The notes: generated by a model from the letters alone, not told the origin. A stretch of 64,000 nucleotides of DNA from Novosphingobium aureum (GCF_015865035.1 NZ_JADZGI010000002.1:186001-250000); one strand, 5' to 3'. Counted from the stretch's first letter, positions 24,977 to 34,620 are shown. Numbers and translations: made by a program.

Positions 24977-25717
24977 TCAGGGCACCCCGGCTCCATCGGG
25001 CCGCGCAAGAAGCGCGGCTGCAACATCGTCCACCGTCGCGGTGACGATCGCGTCGACCCCGAGCGCGGTCGGGTGGACGTGATCGTCCTGCATGAGGTCG
25101 GACTTGTCGATCACCGGCTGGAGGAAGAACGGCACCAGCGTCGCGCCATACTTCTCGGCAAGTTGCGGATAGATCGGGTTGAACTTCTCGGCATAGTCCT
25201 CGCCGAGGTTGGGAGCCGCAAGCATGCCGAGCAGGACGACGCGGATGTCATCCTGCTTGAGCCGCTTGAGCATCGCCTCCAGATTGGCGCGGGTCTCTGC
25301 CGGGGGGAGGCTGCGCAGCATATCGTTGCCGCCTAGGCTGATGATCACGAGTTCTGGCTTCTCGGTCTGGCTCTTGAGCGTAAAGTCGAGCCGCTGCAGT
25401 CCCGCCGCCGTGGTATCGCCCGAAACCCCCGCATTGACGATCCGCGCATTCACGCCGCGCGCGCGCAGCGCCTGTTCGAGCCGGGCCGGATAGCTCTCGC
25501 CATCATTGAGCCCGTAGCCTGCCAGAAGCGAATCCCCGAAGGCGAGGATCGACCGCTCGGGCCCCATCACCGGGATCTCGGGACGGGCATCGAGTGCCGA
25601 TCCCGTAGCCGCATCGCTTGGTGCCGGAGCCGGATCGCAACCGCCCAGCAGCACGAGCGGTACGGCTCCCAGCGAGAGGATCAGGCGCGAAAAGAGGCGA
25701 TCGGACGGGCGAGCCAA
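24977..25717 (-). CDS. Arylesterase / TesA-type GDSL lipoprotein, TTG start
   Basis: The 246-residue SGNH hydrolase has the nucleophile S63 in AFGDSLLAG, GGND in the third block, and the DDHVHP pair near the end. A hydrophobic N-terminus with lipobox LLGGC (C27) marks a lipoprotein. The start is TTG at 25717: AAGGAG lies six bases before it and no in-frame ATG gives a sensible signal peptide. It diverges from the ABC transporter genes at 25812 and 26515; the same esterase/ABC pairing is seen in E. coli tesA-ybbA-ybbP. It probably hydrolyses esters or lysophospholipids in the periplasm. Confidence 0.87.
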   Translation of the reverse strand: MARPSDRLFSRLILSLGAVPLVLLGGCDPAPAPSDAATGSALDARPEIPVMGPERSILAFGDSLLAGYGLNDGESYPARLEQALRARGVNARIVNAGVSGDTTAAGLQRLDFTLKSQTEKPELVIISLGGNDMLRSLPPAETRANLEAMLKRLKQDDIRVVLLGMLAAPNLGEDYAEKFNPIYPQLAEKYGATLVPFFLQPVIDKSDLMQDDHVHPTALGVDAIVTATVDDVAAALLARPDGAGVP

Positions 25718-25811
25718 GGCATTCTCCTTGTGAAACGGCAGCTTGCCCCCCCATATGGGGCAGGTGACCACAAGTTCCCACTCCCCCGCATCGACAATCG
25801 GCCAAGACACG

Positions 25812-26522
25812 ATGATCGACCATGCCATCCAGGCCCAGGGCCTGCGCCTGACGCTCGGCCAAGGGCCCAGCGCGGTCGAGGTCCTCAAGGGCGTCGACCT
25901 CTCCGTACCGCGCGGCCAGACCCTGGCGCTGCTCGGGCCTTCGGGCTCGGGCAAGTCCTCGCTGATGTCGGTGCTCTCGGGCCTCGAACGCGCGAGTGCG
26001 GGAGCGCTCGAAGTGGCAGGCAGCGACTTTGCCGGGCTGGACGAGGACGGCCTTGCAAGGGCCCGGCGCGGACGCATCGGCATCGTCTTGCAGGCGTTTC
26101 ACCTGCTGCCGACGATGACCGCGCTCGAGAACGTCGCCACCCCGCTCGAACTCGCAGGCCTGGACGGCGCGCGCGAACGGGCCATGGCAGAGCTCGAGGC
26201 GGTCGGCCTCGGCCACCGCCTCTCGCATTACCCCACCCAGCTTTCGGGCGGCGAGCAGCAGCGCGTCGCCATTGCCCGCGCGCTGGCCCCGCGCCCCAGC
26301 CTCGTCTTCGCCGACGAACCGACCGGCAACCTCGATGCCGCGACCGGCCAGTCGATCGTCGAACTGCTCTTCGCCCGCCGCGCCGAGACCGGCGCAACGC
26401 TTCTGGTGATTACCCACGACGAAAGCCTGGCGCAGCTGTGCGAACGCATCGTCACCATCGCCGACGGGCGCATCGCGCACGATACCGCCGCCACTGCCGC
26501 CCCGGAGCCGACGCTTGGCTGA
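25812..26522 (+). CDS. ABC transporter ATP-binding protein (YbbA/LolD-type)
   Basis: The 236-residue ATPase has Walker A GPSGSGKS (42-49), signature LSGGEQQR and Walker B LVFADEPTGNLD, all intact. It belongs to the MacB/LolD group that drives lipoprotein or periplasmic substrate movement rather than classical import. It overlaps the permease gene by eight bases and diverges from the TesA-like esterase, the layout of ybbA-ybbP beside tesA. Function in that locus is unsettled; lipid or lipoprotein handling is inferred. Confidence 0.9.
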   Translation: MIDHAIQAQGLRLTLGQGPSAVEVLKGVDLSVPRGQTLALLGPSGSGKSSLMSVLSGLERASAGALEVAGSDFAGLDEDGLARARRGRIGIVLQAFHLLPTMTALENVATPLELAGLDGARERAMAELEAVGLGHRLSHYPTQLSGGEQQRVAIARALAPRPSLVFADEPTGNLDAATGQSIVELLFARRAETGATLLVITHDESLAQLCERIVTIADGRIAHDTAATAAPEPTLG

Positions 26523-29043
26523 AGCCACCCTGTCATGGCGCATGGCCTGGACAATTGCGCGACGCGACCTCTCCGCCCGCTTCAAGGGCCTGCGCCTCCT
26601 GCTCGTGTGCCTGTTTCTCGGCGTTGCCGCGATTGCCGCGATCGGCACGCTGACCAGTTCGATTGAAACCGAACTCACCTCGCGCGGCCGCGAGATTCTG
26701 GGTGGCGACATCGAGCTGCGCGCCTGGCAGCGCAGCCCCGACGCCGAACAACTGGCTGCGCTCGACAAGCTCGGCACCGTCTCGCAGGGCCTGCGCCTTC
26801 AGGCCATCGCGCGCGTTGGCGACACTTCCGCGCCGGTCGCGCTCAAGGCGGTAGATGATCGCTGGCCGCTTTACGGCAAGCTCGAACTCACCGACGGACG
26901 CCGGGTCGGCGCCCCGCCGGAAGGGCAGGTCTGGATCGCCAAGGCCAGCGCGGCAAGGCTCGGCATCGCGCCCGGTGACACGGTCGCGATCGGCACCCGT
27001 ACGCTCGAGGTCGGCGGCGTGATCGCGCAGGACCCCGAGCAGCTGAGCGAAGGCTTTGCGCTGGGCGACCTTGCGATCACCGGCATAGACCTGCCCGCCG
27101 AGGCCGGGCTGACGCTGCCCGGATCGATGTACCGCAGCGCGACGCGGGTCCGCTTCAGCGATCCCGCACGCTCGCCCGAGGCCGCGCTCGATGCCTTCGC
27201 CAAGCGCTTTGGCGAGGACCAGTTCGAGACGCGCACCCGCGACGGCGCGAGCCCCTCGACCGCGCGGTTCGTCGAGCGCATGGGCCAGTTCCTGATCCTT
27301 GTCGGCCTCGCCGCGCTGGTCATCGCAGGCATCGGCATCGGCGGCGGGGTGTCCTCCTACCTCGAGGCGCGGCGCACCTCGATCGCGACCTTCAAGGTGC
27401 TGGGCGCGACCAGCCGCGACATCGCGCGCATCTACCTGCTCCAGATTGGCGCCGCCGCGCTGACCGGCAGCCTTGCCGGGCTTCTCGCCGGGGTGGCGGT
27501 GACCCCGCTGCTCGCCGATGCGCTGGGCGAACTGCTGCCGGTGAACAGCGGCCTCACCGTCTCGCCCGCAGCACTGGCAACCGCAGCGGGGTACGGGTTG
27601 CTCGTCGCGCTGGTCTTCGCCGCGCCGCCGCTCGTGCGGGCGCGCAGCTTCCCCGCCATGGCCCTGATGCGCGCCCGGGTCGCCCCGCTTACCGCTGGGT
27701 GGCGCGCCCTCCTGCTTCCGGTAGGGCTCGGTCTTGCCGCAATCGTCGCGCTGGCGCTCGTCAATGCCGCGCAGCCGATGGTCACGCTGGGCTTTCTTGC
27801 GGGCGCGGCGCTGATGCTCGGCCTGCTCGCGCTCGTCGGCCTCGCCATCCGCCGCCTTGCCGCGCGCCTGCCGCGCCCGCGCGACCCGGTCCTGCGCGCA
27901 GGCCTCGCCAACCTGCACCGCCCCGGCGCGCAGACGGGCGCGCTGGTCACCGCGCTCGGCTTCGGGCTTTCCGCCTTCGTGCTGATCGCCGCGGTGGAAA
28001 CGAGTCTTGACGCAAACATCCGCTCCACCCTGCCCGACCGCGCGCCCGATCTCTTCGTGCTCGACGTGCCGCGCGACAGCGCAGGCGAGTTCGACCGCAT
28101 CGTCGAGCGCACGGCACCGGGATCGGTGGTCAAGATCGTGCCCAACCTGCGCGGCCGGATCATCGCTTATGGGCCAAGAGACGCGATGACCAGGGTCGCC
28201 GACCTCGACGAACTGCCCGAGGGCGCCTGGGCCCTGCGCGGCGAGCGCGGGCTGACCTATTCCAGCGGCGTTCCCGAGGGCAGCACGGTCACGTCTGGAA
28301 AATGGTGGTCCGAACTCTACCGGGGCGAGCCGCTGGTCTCGCTCGACGAGAAATTCGCCGATGCCGTTGGGCTGAAGGTCGGCGACTACGTCACGGTCTC
28401 GCTGCTCGGGGTCGAGCGTACCGCGCGCATCGCCGCATTGCGCCGGATCGACTGGGACACGATGGGCTTCAACTTCGTCCTGGTGTTCTCGCCCAATACG
28501 CTCGCGGATGCCCCGCACAACCTTGCCGCCACGATCGAGCTGCCAGAGGGCACATCGGTCGATGGCCTGCTGCCGAGACTGGTGCGCGCGCTTCCCTCGA
28601 GTTCGGTCATCGAGACCGGCTCGCTACTGCGCGATGCCCGCGCCTTGCTCGACAAGATGGCCGTCGCGATCCTCGCCGCGGCCTCGGTTGCCGTACTTGC
28701 GGGTCTTGCCGTGCTGATGGGCGCGATCGCCGCCGCCCGCGCGAGCCGGACCTACGACAACGTGATCCTGCGCGTGCTCGGCGCAAGCCGCCGCCAGCTG
28801 CTCGTCCTGCAACTCGTCGAGTACGGCGTGCTCGCGCTCGTTCTGGCGCTGATCGCCCTTGCCGCAGGCAGCGCAATGGGCTGGGCCGTCATGACGCAGC
28901 TGTTCGAATTGGCATGGCTGCCCGACTGGCCGCGCGTGCTCCTCGTGCTGGCCACGGGGCTGGTGCTGGTGCTCGCCTTTGCGCTCGGCGGCTCGCTGCC
29001 GCTCCTGCGCGCCAGACCCGCTCGCGCGCTCAGGGAGCTATAG
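26515..29043 (+). CDS. Large ABC transporter permease (YbbP/FtsX-type)
   Basis: The 842-residue permease has an N-terminal helix, a periplasmic domain (about 45-255), three helices, a central hydrophobic bundle, a second periplasmic domain (about 490-700) and three C-terminal helices, that is, two FtsX domains. That is the YbbP layout. TTG at 26515 follows GGAG by seven bases and keeps the eight-base overlap with the ATPase gene; ATG 26542 is the alternative but has no clear ribosome site. The last 14 bases overlap the convergent lipoprotein gene. Confidence 0.88.
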   Translation: MAEATLSWRMAWTIARRDLSARFKGLRLLLVCLFLGVAAIAAIGTLTSSIETELTSRGREILGGDIELRAWQRSPDAEQLAALDKLGTVSQGLRLQAIARVGDTSAPVALKAVDDRWPLYGKLELTDGRRVGAPPEGQVWIAKASAARLGIAPGDTVAIGTRTLEVGGVIAQDPEQLSEGFALGDLAITGIDLPAEAGLTLPGSMYRSATRVRFSDPARSPEAALDAFAKRFGEDQFETRTRDGASPSTARFVERMGQFLILVGLAALVIAGIGIGGGVSSYLEARRTSIATFKVLGATSRDIARIYLLQIGAAALTGSLAGLLAGVAVTPLLADALGELLPVNSGLTVSPAALATAAGYGLLVALVFAAPPLVRARSFPAMALMRARVAPLTAGWRALLLPVGLGLAAIVALALVNAAQPMVTLGFLAGAALMLGLLALVGLAIRRLAARLPRPRDPVLRAGLANLHRPGAQTGALVTALGFGLSAFVLIAAVETSLDANIRSTLPDRAPDLFVLDVPRDSAGEFDRIVERTAPGSVVKIVPNLRGRIIAYGPRDAMTRVADLDELPEGAWALRGERGLTYSSGVPEGSTVTSGKWWSELYRGEPLVSLDEKFADAVGLKVGDYVTVSLLGVERTARIAALRRIDWDTMGFNFVLVFSPNTLADAPHNLAATIELPEGTSVDGLLPRLVRALPSSSVIETGSLLRDARALLDKMAVAILAAASVAVLAGLAVLMGAIAAARASRTYDNVILRVLGASRRQLLVLQLVEYGVLALVLALIALAAGSAMGWAVMTQLFELAWLPDWPRVLLVLATGLVLVLAFALGGSLPLLRARPARALREL

Positions 29044-29638
29044 CCTCGTTGCTGCGGCAGGTCGAAGAATTGCGAAAGGGCGAATAGGCACCGCAATCCG
29101 CGTACCAACGTTCGGGCAGCTTACGCACGCCTTGCTGGCGCAAAAAGGCATGGAGAGCATCGATCAACTTGCCGGTCGCAGGACTTGGCCAAGCGCTGGT
29201 CGAGAAGCCGGAAGTGGAAATGCGATAGACATCCTCGTCGAGGGACATCACCATTTTCATGGGCACCGGGTCCAGGACTATCCAGCCCTTGCGAGGAGGG
29301 TTGGCGGCGAGAATGCGCTTTTGTTCGCGGCAGAACGCGAGAACTTCAGCCGGCTCGATCTCGAGAGATTCTCGAAAATAGGGATCCGGACTCTCCTCGC
29401 CGGTCCGATACGCGGCGAACTGGGCATGGGTGGCACTACTTCCGCCCGCGCGCAAGGTCACCTCATAGCGCAGGCCCGAGGGCCCGCCCCAGATCGCCGC
29501 CGCATAGCGGCAGCTTCTTGGAGCGAGCCTCGGCCCGGCATTTGCCGGATCGTCCAGAGCCGCCGCGCGATCCGCTTGCTGCGAACAGGACGCTGCGAGG
29601 ACAAGGGCCGCGAGCGCCGCAGCCACCCTGCCCTGCAT
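29030..29638 (-). CDS. Putative lipoprotein of unknown function
   Basis: The 202-residue protein has a signal peptide with lipobox VLAASC (C18), so it is probably lipid-anchored. The body contains four cysteines besides C18 (for example APRSCRY and YADCGAY), which could form disulfides. I do not recognise a family. It ends by overlapping the ABC permease gene on the other strand by 14 bases and sits one base from the RDD gene (29640), with which it may be cotranscribed. Confidence 0.65.
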   Translation of the reverse strand: MQGRVAAALAALVLAASCSQQADRAAALDDPANAGPRLAPRSCRYAAAIWGGPSGLRYEVTLRAGGSSATHAQFAAYRTGEESPDPYFRESLEIEPAEVLAFCREQKRILAANPPRKGWIVLDPVPMKMVMSLDEDVYRISTSGFSTSAWPSPATGKLIDALHAFLRQQGVRKLPERWYADCGAYSPFRNSSTCRSNEAIAP

Positions 29639-29639
29639 A

Positions 29640-30185
29640 TCAGGCGAAGACGTCCGCGCCCGTCTCGAGCTCGCGCGGGTCGCGAGTCTTGTAGACCAGC
29701 GTGCTCGCGAGCATGTCGTGCAGCCCCTGCTTGCGCGCGGTGAAGGCGACCATGATGTAGCCGATCAGCATGATCATCGCCGAGAGGATCTTGGCGAAAT
29801 AGCGCCCCGTTGCACGCAGGAACGAGATGCGGTTGCCTTCAAGGTCGGTGACCACCAGACCGATCGCCAGCTTGCCGACCGTGGCCTGGAACTTCGAGCT
29901 TTCCATCAGTGCGTAGTAGAGCCAATTCGTGACCAGGCTGATACCTGCCGGCTGATAGAACGAGGCGCCCATCGCACCCCCGCCGGAGAAATCCGTCATG
30001 TAGCCTTCGCTCATCCAGCCAAAGCCGAGCACCCCGCTTATCACCGACCAAGCGATCTGCAGGACGATGCCATCGATGATGGCCGCGAGAACGCGCCACC
30101 AGAAACCACCATACGGTACCATGTTGCCCCCATTGCATGCGTGCCAGTGCGAGGAATGTCGCGCCGAGATTGCCTCAGCATCCAT
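29640..30185 (-). CDS. RDD-family membrane protein
   Basis: The 181-residue protein has the RDD domain: GGFWWRVLAAIIDGIVLQ with the R/D pair, then hydrophobic helices and KLAIGLVVTD plus GLHDMLASTLVY at the end. RDD proteins have been linked to sodium or proton transport in a few cases; for most the role is unknown. Two starts fit: ATG 30185, or ATG 30122 just before the domain, which has GGGGGC upstream. The second removes 21 poorly conserved residues and may be right. Confidence 0.8.
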   Translation of the reverse strand: MDAEAISARHSSHWHACNGGNMVPYGGFWWRVLAAIIDGIVLQIAWSVISGVLGFGWMSEGYMTDFSGGGAMGASFYQPAGISLVTNWLYYALMESSKFQATVGKLAIGLVVTDLEGNRISFLRATGRYFAKILSAMIMLIGYIMVAFTARKQGLHDMLASTLVYKTRDPRELETGADVFA

Positions 30186-30382
30186 GTATTCGCCGGGGAT
30201 TCAAAGACTTTTTCACCAAGTACTTGCAACTAAGCGGCATGTTTGGTGCCGCTCGGGAGCGGGTTTCGCACCGCGCGACTTGCGCTGGGCGCTTGCCGCG
30301 CTGCCACATATCAGTTAAGGGCGCGCGGATTTCGCGGCGCATTGTGCCCCGCAACGCGCCCCTCTTATCGTAAGGCCCAGAC

Positions 30383-32215
30383 ATGTCCGCCCCGCTTCCC
30401 CTGCGCAATATCGCGATCATTGCGCACGTCGACCACGGCAAGACCACCCTCGTCGACCAGCTCTTCCGCCAGTCCGGTACCTTCCGTGACAACCAGCGCG
30501 TCGAGGAGCGCGCAATGGACTCGAACGACCTCGAGAAGGAACGCGGGATCACGATTCTCGCCAAGCCGACCTCGATCGAGTGGGAAGGCCTGCGCATCAA
30601 CATCGTCGACACCCCGGGCCACGCCGACTTCGGCGCCGAGGTGGAGCGCATCCTCTCGATGGTCGACGGCGTCGTCCTGCTGGTGGACTCGTCGGAAGGC
30701 GCGATGCCGCAGACCAAGTTCGTGACCGGCAAGGCACTGGGCCTCGGCCTCAAGCCGATCGTCGTCGTCAACAAGATCGACCGTCCCGACGGCCGCGCCG
30801 ACGAAGTTCTGAACGAAGTCTTCGACCTGTTCGTCAGCCTCGACGCCAACGACGAGCAGCTCGACTTCCCGGTACTCTACGCCTCGGGCCGCAACGGCTA
30901 TGCCAGCGACGACATCGATGCGCGCGAAGGCAACCTGACCCCGCTGTTCGAACTGATCCGCGACCACGTTCCGGCCCCGAGCCTCGACGTCGACGCGCCC
31001 TTCTCGTTCCTCGCCACGCTGCTCGACCGCGACAACTTCATGGGCCGCGTGCTCACCGGCCGCGTCCAGTCGGGCGTGGTCAAGATGAACGACCCGATCC
31101 GCGCACTCGACCGTGACGGCAAGGTCATCGAGACCGGCCGCGCCTCCAAGCTCATGACCTTCCGTGGTCTCGAGCGCGTCCCCGTCGAGGAAGCACGCGC
31201 AGGCGACATCATCGCACTCGCCGGCCTCGAAAAGGCGACCGTCGCGCACACCATCGCCGACCCCGCCGTGTCCGAGCCGATCCAGTCGCAGCCGATCGAC
31301 CCGCCGACGCTCGCGATGCGCTTCGCCGTCAACGACAGCCCGCTCGCCGGGCGTGAAGGCGACAAGGTCACCAGCCGCCTGATCCGCGATCGCCTGATGC
31401 GCGAGGCAGAAACCAACGTCGCCATCCGCGTCACCGAGAGCGAGGACAAGGACAGCTTCGAGGTTGCCGGCCGCGGCGAACTTCAGCTGGGCGTCGTCAT
31501 CGAGACGATGCGCCGCGAAGGCTTCGAGCTGGGCATCTCGCGTCCGCGCGTGCTGTTCAAGGAAGACGAGAACGGTGGCCGCACCGAGCCGTACGAGACC
31601 GTCGTGATCGACGTGGACGACGAGCACTCGGGCACGGTCGTCGAGAAGATGCAGCGCCGCAAGGCCGAGCTGACCGACATGCGTCCCTCGGGCCTCGGCA
31701 AGACCCGCATCACCTTCTCGGCCCCCTCGCGCGGCCTCATCGGCTACCACGGCGAGTTCCTCTCGGACACGCGCGGTACCGGCATCATGAACCGCCTCTT
31801 CGAGAAGTACGGCCCCTACAAGGGCCAGATCGAGGGCCGCCTCAACGGCGTGCTCATCTCGAACGGTGCGGGCGAGGCCAATGCCTATGCGCTCAACAAC
31901 CTGGAAGACCGCGGCATCCTCTTCGTCGCTCCCCAGGAAAAGCTCTACGAGGGCATGGTGATCGGCGAGAACGCCAAGCCGGACGACCTCGAGGTCAACC
32001 CGATGAAGGCCAAGCAGCTGAGCAACGTGCGCTCCTCGGGCAAGGACGATGCGATCCGCCTCACCCCGCCCAAGGTCATGACGCTCGAGCAGGCCATCGC
32101 CTACATCGACGATGACGAAATGGTCGAAGTGACCCCGCAGTCGATCCGCCTGCGCAAGGTCTACCTCGATCCCAACGAGCGCAAGCGCATGAGCCGCAAG
32201 AAGGCCGACGCCTAA
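30383..32215 (+). CDS. typA: Ribosome-associated translational GTPase TypA/BipA
   Basis: The 610-residue GTPase has the G1 motif AHVDHGKT (14-21), DTPGHADF for G3 and NKIDRPDGR for G4, then domains II, III, V and the BipA-specific C-terminal domain. It binds the 70S ribosome and aids large-subunit assembly and stress responses. Length is normal. AAGG lies seven bases before the ATG. It stands alone and is followed by a clear terminator. The 197 bases upstream hold nothing I recognise beyond presumed promoter sequence. Confidence 0.95.
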   Translation: MSAPLPLRNIAIIAHVDHGKTTLVDQLFRQSGTFRDNQRVEERAMDSNDLEKERGITILAKPTSIEWEGLRINIVDTPGHADFGAEVERILSMVDGVVLLVDSSEGAMPQTKFVTGKALGLGLKPIVVVNKIDRPDGRADEVLNEVFDLFVSLDANDEQLDFPVLYASGRNGYASDDIDAREGNLTPLFELIRDHVPAPSLDVDAPFSFLATLLDRDNFMGRVLTGRVQSGVVKMNDPIRALDRDGKVIETGRASKLMTFRGLERVPVEEARAGDIIALAGLEKATVAHTIADPAVSEPIQSQPIDPPTLAMRFAVNDSPLAGREGDKVTSRLIRDRLMREAETNVAIRVTESEDKDSFEVAGRGELQLGVVIETMRREGFELGISRPRVLFKEDENGGRTEPYETVVIDVDDEHSGTVVEKMQRRKAELTDMRPSGLGKTRITFSAPSRGLIGYHGEFLSDTRGTGIMNRLFEKYGPYKGQIEGRLNGVLISNGAGEANAYALNNLEDRGILFVAPQEKLYEGMVIGENAKPDDLEVNPMKAKQLSNVRSSGKDDAIRLTPPKVMTLEQAIAYIDDDEMVEVTPQSIRLRKVYLDPNERKRMSRKKADA

Positions 32216-32247
32216 GCGCGAACGGCCTTGCAGCCCCGAATACGAAG

Positions 32248-32280
32248 CCCCCGCCGCGCAGATGCACGGCGGGGGTTTTG
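32248..32280 (+). terminator. Intrinsic terminator after typA
   Basis: An 8-bp C/G stem (32248-32255 with 32268-32275) is followed by TTTTG. It lies 33 bases after the typA stop. The remaining sequence to 32,524 shows no gene. Confidence 0.8.
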
Positions 32281-32524
32281 CGTTTGCCGGGGGACATGAC
32301 GATCAGCGCTGGCCTTCCGCGGCACCCCCGATTCGGGGTGGGCGCCCGATGCTGGAGCGCAGCAATCAGCCCTGCACGGCAGATTTGCGTTGTTTCCAAG
32401 CCATTTGAAGGCCCCATTCAAACACCGCTTGACGCAGCGCACAAAGACGTAAAAATACAAGCACTGGAAAGATTGTTACCGCATGCGCAATGGCGCAGCG
32501 GAGATCTCCTTGGGGCCCCATCGC

Positions 32525-33145
32525 ATGACTCAACCGACCGAGCCGCCCCCGGGCGTGCCGCATAGCCTGTTCGAAGACGTATACGCCGTTGTCGTGGGCA
32601 CGATCCTGCTCTCGCTGGGCGTCGTGATCCTGCAGAAAGCACAGCTCGCAACCGGCGGCGTTGCCGGACTTGCGCTGACCGTCAGCTACATCACCGGCCT
32701 GCCCGTCGGCTTGCTCTATGCCGGACTTACGCTGCCTATGCTGGCAGTGACCATCCGCGACATGGGCCGCGCCTTTCTGGTCAAGACGCTGCTCGTCACG
32801 CTCGGCGTCTTCGCAGTGACGAGCATCGCGCCAATGCTCTTCGAGATCGCCCGCATCAATACGCCCACCGCCGCGATCATGGGCGGCACGGTAATCGGGA
32901 TGGGTGCGCTGGCCCTCGCCCGCCATGCTGCGGGTTCGGGCGGTTCCGGTGCGCTTGTGCTGTGGTTCTACCGGACAAAGGGCTGGAACGCTGGCCGCTC
33001 GCAAATGGCCTTTGATGCCTGCGTGCTGCTCCTCTCGCTGTTCACGCTCGACCTGACGCGCATGCTGTGGTCGCTGCTCGGCGTCGCGGCCACGGGCGGT
33101 ATCCTCTACGTGTGGCACCGCCCGGGCCGCTATACCGGCTACTGA
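32525..33145 (+). CDS. YitT-family (DUF161) membrane protein
   Basis: The 206-residue protein has about five or six helices and the YitT pattern: GTILLSLGVVILQKAQLATGGVAGL in helix 1-2 and the GGSGALVLWFYRTKGWNAGRSQ loop. No transport function has been proved for the family. An ATG at 32483 would add 14 residues and has GGAAAG eleven bases upstream; ATG 32525 fits the common start before PHSLFED. It is a single-gene unit. Confidence 0.8.
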   Translation: MTQPTEPPPGVPHSLFEDVYAVVVGTILLSLGVVILQKAQLATGGVAGLALTVSYITGLPVGLLYAGLTLPMLAVTIRDMGRAFLVKTLLVTLGVFAVTSIAPMLFEIARINTPTAAIMGGTVIGMGALALARHAAGSGGSGALVLWFYRTKGWNAGRSQMAFDACVLLLSLFTLDLTRMLWSLLGVAATGGILYVWHRPGRYTGY

Positions 33146-33172
33146 GGCGCGAGTGTCCCAGTCTCGCCGGCC

Positions 33173-33946
33173 TTACTGGAGCGCCGGGAAATTGGGCTGG
33201 CCATTGGAAGCACTGACCCCGCCGTCGACCGGCAGGTTCACGCCGGTGACGAAGCGCGCATCGTCCGAAGCGAGGAAGGCGACGACATCGGCGACATCCT
33301 CAGGCTCGCCGAAGCGTTTGATCGCGACGCGCTGCATGAAGGCGTCCTTGATCTGCGGGTTCTCGATAAGGTCACCGGCCATCGCCGTGCGGGTCATGGA
33401 AGGACACACCGCGTTGACGCGAATTCCGTCCTTGCCCCATTCGAGGGCGAGCGAACGAGTGATCTGGGTCACAGCTCCCTTCGAGGCAGTGTAGATCACC
33501 ATCTGGTAGTCTCCGCCGATACCCGAGACACTCGACGTCAGGATGACCGAACCCTTGCTCTTCCTGAGCGCGTCATAGGACGCGCGCAGGCAGCGCATGG
33601 TACCCTTGACGTTGATGTCGATGACCTTGTCGATGTCCGCATCCTCGGCCTCGGCAAAGGGGCCGCTCACGGCAACGCCGGCATTGGCATGGAGCACGTC
33701 CAGCCCACCGAAGCGCTCGACCGCGCGCGCGACCAGATCCTCGGCGAAGCCTGCTTCGGAAACGTCACCGGGCACGATCAGCGTTCGCTCGGCCTCGAGC
33801 GTGGCAGCCACCTCGGCCAGCGTGTCGGCCGAGCGGGCGTTTAGCACGAGATTGGCGCCCTCCCGTGCAAAGCGGCGCGCGGAGGCCGCACCGATGCCAC
33901 TGGAGGAGCCGGTAACGATGACGGTCTTGCCGGTGAAACGGTCCAT
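33173..33946 (-). CDS. Short-chain dehydrogenase/reductase, classical type
   Basis: The 257-residue enzyme has the cofactor motif TGSSSGIG (12-19), the NAG motif in HANAGVAVSG, and the catalytic S, Y and K in SSVSG and YTASK. It should oxidise an alcohol or reduce a ketone with NAD(P). AAGGAT lies seven bases before ATG 33946. About 126 bases upstream is AAGTCAGACAA, a near match to the operators of the catabolic region. This hints at a pathway role but is weak. The substrate cannot be told. Confidence 0.88.
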   Translation of the reverse strand: MDRFTGKTVIVTGSSSGIGAASARRFAREGANLVLNARSADTLAEVAATLEAERTLIVPGDVSEAGFAEDLVARAVERFGGLDVLHANAGVAVSGPFAEAEDADIDKVIDINVKGTMRCLRASYDALRKSKGSVILTSSVSGIGGDYQMVIYTASKGAVTQITRSLALEWGKDGIRVNAVCPSMTRTAMAGDLIENPQIKDAFMQRVAIKRFGEPEDVADVVAFLASDDARFVTGVNLPVDGGVSASNGQPNFPALQ

Positions 33947-34071
33947 GGGAAATCCTTGTCTGATTTTGTGTCTATGGTTTCCCAACGCAGCCACGCACGG
34001 CTTGATCCTTGCCATCCATGCAACGCTGCTTTCAGCGAGCGCGCCTGACCACAATCGGCATTATTCATACA

Positions 34072-34082
34072 AAGTCAGACAA
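34072..34082 (-). promoter_or_regulatory. Weak candidate sixth FadR/GntR-type site
   Basis: AAGTCAGACAA keeps the central GT-CA-AC-AA of the operators at 1068-13534 but differs at the first two bases and at the centre. It resembles the weak half of site 4. It is upstream of the SDR gene. Chance occurrence is possible. Confidence 0.3.
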
Positions 34083-34199
34083 ACCTGAACGGTATCTGCA
34101 AACTCCGCTCCGAACCCGTTCAGCGGCGATGCTCTAGAAGGAAGATCAACAAGGGCAAACGGCACGTGCCCGTGCCGCCCCGCTTAGGGAGTTTGCATT

Positions 34200-34577
34200 A
34201 TGAATTTCTGGAAGAAGACCATCGTCGCCGGCACGCTTGCCGCTACCGCCGCCGTCAGCGCCACCCCGGCCATGGCGCGCGACTATCATCGCGGCAACGA
34301 CAATACCGCAGCCATCGCCATCGGCGCGGGCGTGATCGGCCTCGCGCTCGGCGCGATCATCGCATCGGACAAGAATGACAACGATCGCTACCGTGACCGC
34401 CGCTACGTGAGCAATTCGGACTGGCGCTACCGCGACGGCTACTACTGGGACCGTGACGGTCGCCGCTACAGCCGCGATGCCTACGAACGCCGCAGCCGTT
34501 ACGATCGCGACGATCGCTACTATGACCGCCGCCGTGGCTACGACCGCGACCGCGGGGACTATCGCCGCGGGTACTGA
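34200..34577 (+). CDS. Exported glycine-zipper and RY/D-rich protein
   Basis: The 125-residue protein has a signal peptide (cleavage near MARD, residue 27), a hydrophobic AIAIGAGVIGLALGAIIAS segment (about 38-56) with spaced glycines, and a tail made almost wholly of Y, R and D. A paralogue with the same plan is at 42782-43321. The segment could insert in a membrane and the tail might bind metal, nucleic acid or surface polysaccharide; none is shown. Such proteins are common hypothetical envelope proteins in sphingomonads. AGGGAGT precedes the ATG. Confidence 0.75.
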   Translation: MNFWKKTIVAGTLAATAAVSATPAMARDYHRGNDNTAAIAIGAGVIGLALGAIIASDKNDNDRYRDRRYVSNSDWRYRDGYYWDRDGRRYSRDAYERRSRYDRDDRYYDRRRGYDRDRGDYRRGY

Positions 34578-34620
34578 CCCTAGCGGAACGCTGCCTGTCG
34601 TGCCGGGGGGCGCGGCAGGC

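Noticed and set aside
26533..28518. Minus-strand open frame of 661 codons over the ABC permease
   Set aside because: Antisense shadow; the permease reading on the other strand has helices and conserved FtsX domains.
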